This document shows, in pieces, positions 16,993 to 25,505 of a DNA stretch of 53,099 bases (its first letter is position 1; the number at the start of each line of letters is the position of its first letter). Under the pieces are notes generated by a model. That model was not told where the DNA came from. It ran no database searches and was given only the letters and a program-made list of their open reading frames with translations. The translations under genes and the position numbers were made by a program. The DNA lies in NCBI GenBank assembly GCA_016929335.1, contig JAFGIY010000008.1, positions 1-53,099 of the forward strand, given 5' to 3'. This DNA comes from Acidobacteriota bacterium. Lineage in GTDB: Bacteria; Acidobacteriota; UBA6911.

Positions 16993-17409
16993 GTGAAAAA
17001 GAAAATATTGGTCGTGGATGACGATTTGGATCTCCTCGAGCAGATGACGGCCATACTGGCCGCTGCAGGCTACGAGGTTACTGCGGCGGAGGGGCGCGCC
17101 GGCGGCGAAGAGGCGATACTGAAGATGAAGCCGGATCTCGCGATCCTGGATCTGATGATGGAGGAGAAGGATTCCGGTTTTGTGCTCAGCCACCAGATCA
17201 AAAAGCTTTATCCGGAATTGCCGATCATTTTGCTGACCGCGGTGGCCGGCGCGACGGGAGTGTCTTTCGCAACCCAGCGCTCGGATGCGCAGTCTTGGAT
17301 TAAGGTGGACAAGATAATGGACAAGCCTGTCCGTCCTGAACAGCTGAAGGCAGAAATCCGCCGTCTGCTCGGCGAAACGCCGGCGAACAAGGGCGGGGGA
17401 CATTCCTAA
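16993..17409 (+). CDS. Single-domain response regulator (receiver only)
   Basis: The 138-residue protein is a bare receiver domain. It has acidic pocket DDD after ILVV, the phospho-acceptor Asp in AILDLMMEE, a Thr in LLTAV and Lys in DKPV. The GTG at 16993 is chosen because ILVVDDD must sit at the N-terminus and GGAG lies 10 bases upstream; the frame extends further back but only through heptamer repeats. A longer than usual segment (about 15 residues, GVSFATQRSDAQSW) separates the Thr and the Lys. It lies 17 bases before the H-cluster histidine kinase gene and closely resembles the receiver at 19450, so the two are probably phosphorylated by that kinase. Confidence 0.88.
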   Translation: MKKKILVVDDDLDLLEQMTAILAAAGYEVTAAEGRAGGEEAILKMKPDLAILDLMMEEKDSGFVLSHQIKKLYPELPIILLTAVAGATGVSFATQRSDAQSWIKVDKIMDKPVRPEQLKAEIRRLLGETPANKGGGHS

Positions 17410-17426
17410 GAACCGGCAGGATTGCC

Positions 17427-19424
17427 ATGCAAGCAACGTGTTTCGTACAGACTATTAAAGAGCGCTGCAGGGTCTGCTACACCTGTGTGCGGGAATGCCC
17501 GGCCAAGGCGATCGGGATTTCGGACGGGCAAGCTCGTGTGATTTCCGAACGATGCATCGGTTGCGGGAACTGCGTCCGCGTATGCAGCCAGGGGGCCAAG
17601 CAGGTTATGGACGGTACCCAGAATGTTGCCCGGCTGCTCCGCAAAGGCGCTCCGGTGGCAGCCCTTATCGCTCCAAGCTTTCCGGCGGAGTTTGAGGAAT
17701 GCAAGTACGAAGAAGTGGTCGGAATGGTGCGGGCGCTCGGTTTTCGCTATGTGCATGAAGTCGGCTTTGCCGCCGATCTCGTGGCTCGCTGCTATCGGGA
17801 GCTTCTTGCCGGAGACGATAAAACCAACTATATCGCCACGACCTGTCCGGCCCTGGTCGGATATGTGGAACGCTATTATCCAGATCTTGTGCCGCAGCTG
17901 GCGCCTATTGTTTCGCCTATGGTCGCGGCGGCACGAGTTCTTCGCCGTCTCTATGGGCCCGAGGTCCCAGTGGTGTTCATCGGTCCATGCATTGCAAAAA
18001 AAGGCGAGGCGGCCAGTGAAAACCTGAAAGGAGAAGTCGCGGAAGCTCTGACTTTTTCGGAGTTCCGCCAGATGCTCAGCGACGCCGGGATACGTCCTGA
18101 AACGGTTCAGCCGGGAGAATTCGATCCCCCCTGGTGTGGTCCCGGCGGATTGTTCCCTATCAGCCGCGGGTTGCTGCAGGCGGCCGAAATCAAAGAGGAT
18201 CTGATGGACGGCAAGGTCATGGCTACGGACGGCCGCACGAATTTTGTGGAAGCAGTTCAAGCCGTCGCGTCCAACAGCCTCGATGCGCATCTACTGGAGA
18301 TTCTTTGCTGCAATGGCTGCATCATGGGCGCCGGAATGACCGTCAATACAACGCTTTTCTGGCGGCGCAATCTCGTAGGGCGATATGTCCAGCAGCATTG
18401 GACTGAATCACGCAAACGCCAATGGGAAAGCGACGTGGCGAGGTTTTCCCATGTGGATCTCTCACGGGATTTTTCCGCTTACGATCAGCGAATCGCCCAG
18501 CCGTCCCGAGACCAGATAACCGGCATCCTTAAAAGGATGGGGAAAACCAAACCTGAGGATGAACTGAACTGCGGCGCCTGCGGCTACGATTCCTGCATCC
18601 AACATGCGATCGCCATTCATTTTCGGCTGGCTGAAACCGAAATGTGCCTGCCTTACACAATCGACAAGCTGAAGGATACCGTCAAACAGCTGGCGGTTTC
18701 ACACCAACAGCTTGTCAACACGCAGGAAGCCTTGATGCATTCTGAGCGCCTCGCGAGTATGGGGCAGCTGGCGGCCGGTGTGGCTCACGAGGTCAATAAT
18801 CCCCTCGGAATCGTGCTGATGCATTCGCATATGCTGCTGGAGCAGGCTGATAAATTCCCGGAATGGCGGGAAGACCTGGACATGATTGCAGAGCAGGCCG
18901 ACCGGTGCAAAAGGATCGTGGTCCGATTGCTCCATTTTGCGCGGCAGAATAAGGCGGTCTTCCGCATGGTGGATCTCTATAAGCTGATGCTGCATGCGAT
19001 CAAAGCCTATCCCTTCCCCGACAAAATTCAGACCCGCGTCGAATCCAATATCAGGAATCCAAAGGCCGATCTGGATCCGGACCAGATCAATCAGGTGATC
19101 ACGAATATTTTCAGCAACGCCTGCGATGCCATGCCGGATGGCGGTACGCTGACGGTCACTATCGATGGGGACGACAATTTGGTATGGTTTTCGGTTCAGG
19201 ATACGGGAATTGGAATTCCCAGGGAGAATCAATCCAAGATATTCGAACCTTTTTTTACAACCAAGCAGATTGGAAAAGGGACCGGGCTTGGACTTGCCGT
19301 TACCTACGGCATTGTCAAAATGCACCGGGGAGACATCTATATGGTTTCCAATAATGATCCGTCTGAAGGTCAGACGGGAACTAAATTTACGGTTAAACTC
19401 CCCCGGAAAGCTCCGGATGAGTAG
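17427..19424 (+). CDS. Putative H2-sensing histidine kinase with [FeFe]-hydrogenase-like domain
   Basis: The 665-residue fusion protein has two [4Fe-4S] motifs (C14/17/20/24 and C43/46/49/53), then a hydrogenase-like H-cluster domain with all four cluster-ligand positions kept: TTCPAL (C140), GPCIAKKGE (C188) and CCNGCIMGAG (C294, C298). A third Fe-S domain follows (C382, C385, C390, C407). It ends in a histidine kinase: H-box GVAHEVNNPL (H454), N-box NIFSNACDAM, DTGIGIP and GTGLGL. There is no transmembrane segment, so it is cytoplasmic. L1 and L3 differ from catalytic HydA in the way known for sensory HydS-like proteins. It is flanked by two receivers and a receiver-kinase. Sensing of H2 or redox state is inferred. 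Confidence 0.88.
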   Translation: MQATCFVQTIKERCRVCYTCVRECPAKAIGISDGQARVISERCIGCGNCVRVCSQGAKQVMDGTQNVARLLRKGAPVAALIAPSFPAEFEECKYEEVVGMVRALGFRYVHEVGFAADLVARCYRELLAGDDKTNYIATTCPALVGYVERYYPDLVPQLAPIVSPMVAAARVLRRLYGPEVPVVFIGPCIAKKGEAASENLKGEVAEALTFSEFRQMLSDAGIRPETVQPGEFDPPWCGPGGLFPISRGLLQAAEIKEDLMDGKVMATDGRTNFVEAVQAVASNSLDAHLLEILCCNGCIMGAGMTVNTTLFWRRNLVGRYVQQHWTESRKRQWESDVARFSHVDLSRDFSAYDQRIAQPSRDQITGILKRMGKTKPEDELNCGACGYDSCIQHAIAIHFRLAETEMCLPYTIDKLKDTVKQLAVSHQQLVNTQEALMHSERLASMGQLAAGVAHEVNNPLGIVLMHSHMLLEQADKFPEWREDLDMIAEQADRCKRIVVRLLHFARQNKAVFRMVDLYKLMLHAIKAYPFPDKIQTRVESNIRNPKADLDPDQINQVITNIFSNACDAMPDGGTLTVTIDGDDNLVWFSVQDTGIGIPRENQSKIFEPFFTTKQIGKGTGLGLAVTYGIVKMHRGDIYMVSNNDPSEGQTGTKFTVKLPRKAPDE

Positions 19425-19449
19425 ACCGGACAAAATGAAGGAGATTGAA

Positions 19450-19833
19450 ATGGCTCAGATACTTTTGGTGGATGATGACCAGGACCTTATTGAGATGAAC
19501 CGGACCGTTTTCGCTCAACGTGGTCACGATGTGAAGGTTGCCTATTCCGCAGCCGAAGCCATAAAAAGCGCCAAGGCCAATCCGCCGGATCTTGCCGTAT
19601 TGGACGTAATGATGGAAGACAAAACAGCCGGCTTTGAACTTGCACGGAATCTCCACGATATGTATCCCAAGATGCCCATGATTATGTTGACCGGCATCAG
19701 CAAGGAGATGGGACTCGGATATACATTCCAGCCGGATGAGACGTGGCTTCCGGTAAGCAAGTTTCTGGAAAAGCCGGTGAATCCCCGCATCCTTGCGGAT
19801 GAAGCAGACAAGCTTCTGGCTGCCATAATCTAA
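19450..19833 (+). CDS. Single-domain response regulator (receiver only)
   Basis: The 127-residue receiver begins MAQILLVDDDQDL. It has acceptor Asp in AVLDVMMED, Thr in MLTGI and Lys in EKPV. The ATG at 19450 has AAGGAG 7 bases upstream and places the domain at the N-terminus; the frame is open further upstream but inside the kinase gene. It shares LDxMMExKxxGF and an unusually long stretch before the Lys (GLGYTFQPDETWLPVS) with the receiver at 16993, so the two are paralogues of one subfamily. With no output domain it probably works as a phosphate shuttle or by protein contact. Confidence 0.88.
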   Translation: MAQILLVDDDQDLIEMNRTVFAQRGHDVKVAYSAAEAIKSAKANPPDLAVLDVMMEDKTAGFELARNLHDMYPKMPMIMLTGISKEMGLGYTFQPDETWLPVSKFLEKPVNPRILADEADKLLAAII

Positions 19834-19850
19834 TCTGAAAGGCGAATGAA

Positions 19851-20987
19851 TTGGAGATCCTGCATATCCTCATAGTGGATGATGAATACGGCATGCGGCG
19901 GGGTGCGGAACGCGCGCTGCGGGACATTACCATGAATCTCCCCGATATCAACGGTGAAGTCCGGTTTAATATACGGACTGCCGCGGATGGCAAGGAGTTG
20001 GACGAGAGAATGAAGGAGGGCCCCGCCGATATCCTTATCCTCGACCACAAGCTGCCGGATACAACCGGCCTGGATATCCTGGATCGCCTGAACAAGAGCT
20101 CGCTCGACCTTCTGGTTATCATGATCACGGCCTATGCTTCACTGGATACCGCCGTGACGGCAACGCGCCGTGGCGCTTACGATTTTCTCGCCAAACCGTT
20201 TACTCCGGAAGAACTGCGCGGCGCCGTGCGAAAAGCGGCCCGTCATCTGATCCTCCAGCGCCAGGCTCGCCGGCTGGCTGAGGAAAAGCGTCAGGTGCGC
20301 TTCCAGTTTGTTTCGGTTTTGGCTCATGAAATGAAGGCCCCTATCGCCGCCATCGAAGGCTACCTCCAGATGATCCATGAACGCTCGGTCGGAGATAAGC
20401 TGGAAGACTATGACCATATGCTGGATCGCTGCCTCGTCCGCATCGAGGGGATGCGCAAATTAATCGCGGATCTGCTGGACCTGACATCCATTGAATCCGG
20501 ACAAAGACAGCGTACACTTACATCTGTAGACCTGTGCGAGTGCGCTCGCCAGGCAGTCGAAAATGTCAGAACGGAAGCCCAGAAGCGTGATATCTCCATT
20601 CAGGTGAATGCGCCGTCCAGCCTGTCCATGGAAGCGGACCGGACGGAGATTGAGATGATTTTCAACAATCTCATTTCCAATGCGGTGAAATACAACCGGG
20701 ATCACGGCCGTGTCGACGTCACGATCCACATGTCCGGCGACGAAGTCCGGGTCCAGGTGCAGGACACGGGGATCGGCATGACCCAGGAAGAAACGCAGCG
20801 CCTGTTCAGCGACTTCTCCAGAATCAAAAATGAAAAAACCCGCCATATCCTCGGAAGCGGCCTGGGCTTATCCACGTTAAAAAAAATCGTCATGCTCTAC
20901 AATGGTGAAATTGCCGTCAAGAGCAAACCGGAGGTCGGCAGCACCTTTGCCGCAACGCTTCACAATAGTCGCAAAGCAGTGCAATGA
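19851..20987 (+). CDS. Receiver-histidine kinase hybrid
   Basis: The 378-residue soluble protein has an N-terminal receiver (residues about 3-125: IVDDEYG, acceptor Asp in ILILDHKLPD, Lys in AKPF). A kinase follows: H-box VLAHEMKAPIAAIEGY, N-box NNLISNAVKYN, DTGIGMT and GSGLGLS. The order receiver-then-kinase suggests that its kinase activity is controlled by phosphate from another kinase, most simply the H-cluster kinase upstream. The start is a TTG with AAAGG 8 bases upstream; no in-frame ATG would keep the receiver whole. Its stop overlaps the hydE start as ATGA, linking signalling genes directly to the maturation genes. Confidence 0.87.
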   Translation: MEILHILIVDDEYGMRRGAERALRDITMNLPDINGEVRFNIRTAADGKELDERMKEGPADILILDHKLPDTTGLDILDRLNKSSLDLLVIMITAYASLDTAVTATRRGAYDFLAKPFTPEELRGAVRKAARHLILQRQARRLAEEKRQVRFQFVSVLAHEMKAPIAAIEGYLQMIHERSVGDKLEDYDHMLDRCLVRIEGMRKLIADLLDLTSIESGQRQRTLTSVDLCECARQAVENVRTEAQKRDISIQVNAPSSLSMEADRTEIEMIFNNLISNAVKYNRDHGRVDVTIHMSGDEVRVQVQDTGIGMTQEETQRLFSDFSRIKNEKTRHILGSGLGLSTLKKIVMLYNGEIAVKSKPEVGSTFAATLHNSRKAVQ

Positions 20988-22066
20988 ACAAAAGCGAAAT
21001 CCTTGCCTGGTTGCTGGAGGAAGATCCGGGTCGCCTGGAGAGGCTGTGGAGCCTCGCGGACAACACCCGGAGGACGCATGTCGGCGATGCCGTTCATATC
21101 CGCGGCCTGATTGAATTCTCGAACCATTGCAGAAGCCGTTGCCATTATTGCGGAATGCGCAGCGAGCGGAAAGCCCTGTCGCGGTATCGCATGACGCGCG
21201 AAGAAATCCTTGTTTCTGCAAGAGGGGCCGTGGCGCGGGGATACGGCACTGTTGTAATGCAGTCCGGTGAGGATCCCGGACTGGATGTCGAATGGCTGGC
21301 CGACGTCATAGAAACGATCAGGCGGGAAACGCCGCTGGCCGTTACCCTAAGCTGCGGGGAACGGAGTGAGTACGAATTGGCGCGATGGCATAAAGCCGGC
21401 GCAGATCGCTATTATCTGCGATTCGAAACGTCCGACAGGATTCTCTGGAAAGAAATCCATCCTTCGGGCAGAAAGAATGCTCCCCACCGGCTGGATATCC
21501 TTCCCGGGATCAGGGATCTGGGCTATGAAACCGGCAGCGGCATCCTGGTCGGGATTCCGGGACAAACATGGTCTTCGCTTGTCGAAGACCTGCAGTCGTT
21601 CCGGCGCCTGGATCTGGACATGATCGGTTGCGGTCCTTTTGTGCCTCACGAAGATACTCCATTAGGACGGAAATACCTGAAGCCTGGTCGAGCCGGTTCT
21701 AAGGGAGAACAGACGCCGAACACCGACCTGATGACCTATAAGGTTATGGCGCTCACGCGCCTGCTGTGTCCGGATGTAAATATCCCCACCACGACGGCGC
21801 TGGCAACCATAAACCGTGAGACCGGCCATCTGTTGGGATTGCGGCGCGGCGCCAATGTTCTCATGGTGAATCTCACCCCGATTCAATACCGCAGCCTCTA
21901 TGAGATCTATCCTGCCAAAGAAGGTATCCGCGAATCCGCGGAGGAGCAGCTGGATCGGGTGAGCGTTCTGTTGGCGGAATTGGGAAGAACTGCAGGTGAA
22001 GGCCCGGGAGCTTCGCCTAATTACGAATCGCGCCGCCGGGCGATGACTTCACAGATTGCGAGGTAA
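20984..22066 (+). CDS. hydE: [FeFe] hydrogenase maturase HydE (radical SAM)
   Basis: The 360-residue radical SAM enzyme has the CX3CX2C motif NHCRSRCHYCGMR (C49, C53, C56), as in HydE and the related biotin synthase fold. Further family features are QSGEDP after the cluster and the C-terminal NLTPIQYRSLYEIYPAK. HydE processes the iron-cysteine synthon made by HydG during assembly of the two-iron part of the H-cluster. The ATG overlaps the preceding kinase stop and hydG follows after 3 bases, so the genes are co-translated. PylB-like and other HydE homologues exist, but hydG and hydF here make the assignment firm. Confidence 0.95.
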   Translation: MNKSEILAWLLEEDPGRLERLWSLADNTRRTHVGDAVHIRGLIEFSNHCRSRCHYCGMRSERKALSRYRMTREEILVSARGAVARGYGTVVMQSGEDPGLDVEWLADVIETIRRETPLAVTLSCGERSEYELARWHKAGADRYYLRFETSDRILWKEIHPSGRKNAPHRLDILPGIRDLGYETGSGILVGIPGQTWSSLVEDLQSFRRLDLDMIGCGPFVPHEDTPLGRKYLKPGRAGSKGEQTPNTDLMTYKVMALTRLLCPDVNIPTTTALATINRETGHLLGLRRGANVLMVNLTPIQYRSLYEIYPAKEGIRESAEEQLDRVSVLLAELGRTAGEGPGASPNYESRRRAMTSQIAR

Positions 22067-22069
22067 AAT

Positions 22070-23494
22070 ATGTCGGGATTACCTAAAATGGAATTAAGCA
22101 AGGACGCCGTCGACTTTATCGATGACGGTTATTTGATTCAGCTGCTCAGCGGCCCGCCTCCGGAACGGCAGCAGGTCCGCGACATCGTCGCAAAGAGCTT
22201 GAACAAGCAGGCGCTTTCAATCGAGGAAACAGCCGTTCTGCTCCGCACAAACGAACCGGAACTGCTCGAAGAGGTTTTCAACACCGCCCACACGCTTAAG
22301 GAGACCGTCTACGGCAATCGGATTGTGCTGTTCGCCCCCCTCTATGTCGGAAATGACTGTGTCAATGACTGCATCTACTGCGGCTTCCGGCGCAGCAATC
22401 CGCTTGCGGTGCGACGCACTCTCACTCCAGAAGAATTGCGCGAACAGGTTCTTAAGATGGAATCTGTCGGACAAAAACGCTCGATCCTTGTTTTTGGTGA
22501 GCATCCGAAGTACGACGCGGACTTTATAGCAGAACAGGTGCGCACGGTATATAACACAAAGAACGGGCACGGGGAAATTCGCAGGGTCAATATCAACGCC
22601 GCTCCTTTGGACCACGAAGGATACCGCACGGTTAAGTCTGCCGGAATCGGCACATACCAGATTTTCCAGGAGACCTATCATCATGATACCTACAGCCGTG
22701 TGCATCCCCCGAATACACGCAAGGGCAATTATCTCTACCGCCTCGACGGCCTGAGCCGCGCTTTCGAAGCGGGGTGCGACGATGTCGGACTTGGCGTCCT
22801 CTTCGGGCTGTATGACTGGCGTTTCGAAGTGCTGGGCCTTGTGGCGCATGCCCTCCATTTTCAGCAACGTTACGGCGTCGGTCCGCACACCATCAGCTTT
22901 CCGCGATTGCGGCCTGCGTGCGGCGTGGATTTTCCCGGATTGGGATCCGTCGGCGACGAGCATTTCAAACGCGTCATCGCAACGTTGCGCCTCGCTGTCC
23001 CATATACGGGCCTGATTCTTACGGCTCGCGAAAACGCGTCGCTGCGTCGCGACCTGATGAAATTCGGTGTTTCCCAGATTGACGCCGGCAGCCGCATCGA
23101 AATCGGCGGATACACCGAGAAAGAAGAAAAGCAGATTGCCGACCGGGAGCAATTCGAACTTGGAGATACTCGTTCGCTGGATACGGTCATGGGCGAGCTC
23201 TTGCAGGATGGCTATGTGCCGAGTTTCTGCACCGCCTGCTATCGATTGGGACGCACCGGCGAGCATTTCATGGAATTCGCCATCCCCGGATTCATCAAGC
23301 GGTTCTGTACTCCGAATGCATTGACCACTTTAATGGAATACCTGGTCGACTATGCATCGCCGGAAACCCGCGCGGCCGGAGAAGAACGGATAAACATGGA
23401 ATTAGCCAAATTCGAAGACGGCCCGGTAAAAGCCGAGCTCGAAAAGCGGTTGAATCGTATCAAGCAGACGGAAGATCGCGACCTGTACTTTTAG
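22070..23494 (+). CDS. hydG: [FeFe] hydrogenase maturase HydG (tyrosine lyase)
   Basis: The 474-residue protein has the radical SAM motif NDCVNDCIYCGFRR (C97, C101, C104). Near the C-terminus is CTACYRLGRTGEHFMEF, the second-cluster motif unique to HydG and absent from the thiamine enzyme ThiH. HydG cleaves tyrosine and delivers CO and cyanide to iron for the H-cluster. GAGG precedes the ATG. It is followed not by aspA directly but by 583 bases of palindromic repeat, which may separate it from the aspA-hydF part of the maturation set. Confidence 0.96.
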   Translation: MSGLPKMELSKDAVDFIDDGYLIQLLSGPPPERQQVRDIVAKSLNKQALSIEETAVLLRTNEPELLEEVFNTAHTLKETVYGNRIVLFAPLYVGNDCVNDCIYCGFRRSNPLAVRRTLTPEELREQVLKMESVGQKRSILVFGEHPKYDADFIAEQVRTVYNTKNGHGEIRRVNINAAPLDHEGYRTVKSAGIGTYQIFQETYHHDTYSRVHPPNTRKGNYLYRLDGLSRAFEAGCDDVGLGVLFGLYDWRFEVLGLVAHALHFQQRYGVGPHTISFPRLRPACGVDFPGLGSVGDEHFKRVIATLRLAVPYTGLILTARENASLRRDLMKFGVSQIDAGSRIEIGGYTEKEEKQIADREQFELGDTRSLDTVMGELLQDGYVPSFCTACYRLGRTGEHFMEFAIPGFIKRFCTPNALTTLMEYLVDYASPETRAAGEERINMELAKFEDGPVKAELEKRLNRIKQTEDRDLYF

Positions 23495-23505
23495 ATGCGC
23501 CGATA

Positions 23506-24060
23506 TTTCCCGTTTCAACATGTGGGTCGCGGCTTCAGCCGCGACGCGCAAAGAATCCCATGTGTACGAGATATTTCTGCCTGATCTTCTGTTTGACCAA
23601 CAGGTCGCGGCTGAAGCCACGACCCGGAGTTTATACATTTGAGACTGGAATGATAATGGAGGACCCGGCAAACAGCCGCGAAGCGGCTGCGAAACGAAGC
23701 CCAGGATTGGCTGCGTTTTTTGCAGCCAACCCTGGGGATGATGTGCCATCGGAGTCAACCCTGAAAGGATTGAGCGAATACGCAACCCTTTCAGGGTTGG
23801 CTTCCTGCACGGTTCCTCCCAGGGTTGACCGCAAAAAACGCGGCCAACCCTGGGCTCTGATACGAAGCCCCTTCAGGGCTTCTGCAGAGCAGACGCCAGG
23901 CTTCCATATGAAGCTTTCTCAGGGCTTCTGCAGAGCAGACGCCAGATTTGCCATTAGAAAGATCATGCAAAGCGCGACATGAATGCAGGATCCCTCTGAA
24001 TTCAGCTTTCACGGCTTAAGGAAAATGTATAAACTCCAGGTCGCGGTTGAAGCCGCGACT
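23506..24060. mobile_element. Palindromic repeat element, copy A (MITE-like)
   Basis: This non-coding element lies between hydG and aspA. Imperfect 36-base inverted repeats at 23605-23640 and 24023-24058 (about 31 of 36 matching, sharing GGAGTTTATACATTT) bound a core of nested palindromes: 23673-23689, 23700-23736, 23756-23799 (13-bp arms), 23818-23854 and 23864-23882. Outside the left repeat is another palindrome pair (23526-23545 and 23604-23624) around a 57-base spacer. A 12-mer, TTTCCCGTTTCA at 23506, also occurs next to hydA. Copies occur near 47.5 and 52.9 kb. No transposase frame is present, so if mobile it depends on an enzyme made elsewhere. Confidence 0.75.
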
Positions 24061-24077
24061 CACACGGGAATTTAAGG

Positions 24078-25505
24078 GTGAAACATAAAACTCCTATGGC
24101 AACCTATCGAACGGAACAGGACCTGCTGGGAGAGCGCGCAGTGCCGGCGGATGCGCTGCACGGCATTTACACCGAACGCGCAATCGAAAACTTTCCCCTG
24201 TCGCAAAGGCCTGTCAATCCGGCACTCATTCATGCCTATGGAGCCGTGAAGCTGGCATGTGCACAGACCAACCATGAGTTGGGCTGGTGGGATGATTCCA
24301 AGGAAGGCGCCATTGAAACCGCATGCAGAGAGATGATGGAAGGACGTCTGGATGCGGCCATCTGCGTGGATGCGCTTCAGGGCGGCGCCGGCACCTCCAC
24401 CAACATGAATGTCAACGAAGTCCTGGCAAACCGCGCTTTGCGGCTTCTTGGAAAACCTCCGGGCGATTATCAGACCATCAGTCCGCTCGAGGATATCAAC
24501 CTTCATCAATCCACTAATGATACGTATCCTACCGCTTTGAAGGTGGCAGCCATTCAATCGCTCAGGCTTCTGCAGCCGCAGGTCATCAATCTGCTCGAAG
24601 CATTCCAGCGCAAGGAGCAGGAATTCGCCCGCATTGTCAAAGTCGGCAGAACGCAGCTTCAGGACGCGGTCCTGATTACGCTTGGCCGTGAGATGGGCGC
24701 CTACGCGGAGGCGTTCGCGCGCGACCGCTGGCGCATTTATAAATGCGAGGAGAGGCTGCGCATCGTAAACCTGGGCGGCACCGCCATCGGAACCGGACTG
24801 GCAGCCCCCCGGCAATACATCTTTCGTGTCGTGGAGCGTCTGAAGGAAATCACGCAGCTCGGATTGGCGCGGGCGGAGAATCTCGTCGAGTGCACACAGA
24901 ACGCCGATGTCTTCGTTGAAGTCAGCGGAATTCTGAAAGCCTGCGCGACGAACTTGCTGAAAATCGCGACGGATCTTCGTCTTTTGTCTTCGGGACCCGA
25001 TGCAGGATTTGGAGAGCTCCATTTGCCTGCGCGGCAGGCAGGATCCTCCATTATGCCGGGCAAGGTGAATCCGGTGATCCCGGAAGCCGTATCCCAGGCG
25101 GCCATCGCCGTCATGGCGAACGATCAGGCCATCACTCAGGCATGCGCCATGGGGAATCTCGAGCTGAACGCTTTTCTCCCCCTCGTCGCTGATTGCCTGT
25201 TGGAGAGCCTGGACCTGCTGCGCAATGCCTGCCGTATCTTCCGAGAGCATTGTGTGGACGGCATGCGCGCGGATGAAACTCGCTGCCGGAATAACGTGGA
25301 GGGCGCGACCGCTTCTCTGACTGCATTGGTGGAAGCACTCGGTTATGAAAAGGCTCAAGCTCTCGCAGTACGGGCTTGCAGCGAGGTCAAATCCATTCGG
25401 GAGATTGTTGCGGAGGAGGGAGTCTTGCCGCCCGGGGAATTTGATCGGCTCGTCTCCCCTGAAAATGTGACACGGCTCGGTTCGCCACTGCCTGAGGATA
25501 AATAA
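24078..25505 (+). CDS. aspA: Aspartate ammonia-lyase (aspartase)
   Basis: The 475-residue protein belongs to the aspartase/fumarase superfamily. The signature loop GSSIMPGKVNP is present, with STNDTYPTA and GGAGTSTNMNVNE typical of aspartases. It interconverts aspartate with fumarate plus ammonia in the cytoplasm as a tetramer. The start is ambiguous: GTG at 24078 or ATG at 24096 (MATYRTEQDLLGERAVP), the latter fitting the family better though no good ribosome-binding site precedes either. It shares TAATG with hydF. Aspartase genes sit among hydrogenase maturases in some other anaerobes, and ammonia is a plausible nitrogen source for the bridging dithiomethylamine ligand; that role is inference. 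Confidence 0.93.
   Translation: MKHKTPMATYRTEQDLLGERAVPADALHGIYTERAIENFPLSQRPVNPALIHAYGAVKLACAQTNHELGWWDDSKEGAIETACREMMEGRLDAAICVDALQGGAGTSTNMNVNEVLANRALRLLGKPPGDYQTISPLEDINLHQSTNDTYPTALKVAAIQSLRLLQPQVINLLEAFQRKEQEFARIVKVGRTQLQDAVLITLGREMGAYAEAFARDRWRIYKCEERLRIVNLGGTAIGTGLAAPRQYIFRVVERLKEITQLGLARAENLVECTQNADVFVEVSGILKACATNLLKIATDLRLLSSGPDAGFGELHLPARQAGSSIMPGKVNPVIPEAVSQAAIAVMANDQAITQACAMGNLELNAFLPLVADCLLESLDLLRNACRIFREHCVDGMRADETRCRNNVEGATASLTALVEALGYEKAQALAVRACSEVKSIREIVAEEGVLPPGEFDRLVSPENVTRLGSPLPEDK

Noticed and set aside
17427..19424. Catalytic [FeFe] hydrogenase
   Set aside because: L1 and L3 are of the sensory type, and the protein ends in a kinase; HydA at 15170 fills the catalytic role.
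22217..23266. 349-residue open frame antisense to hydG
   Set aside because: It is a shadow of a gene with a certain identity, with no recognisable domain.
23560..23982. 140-residue frame in the repeat after hydG
   Set aside because: It is a translation of palindromic modules; the related frame in copy B has the same artificial character.
23500..24060. CRISPR array
   Set aside because: Repeats are different palindromes, not one direct repeat with regular unique spacers, and no cas genes are present.
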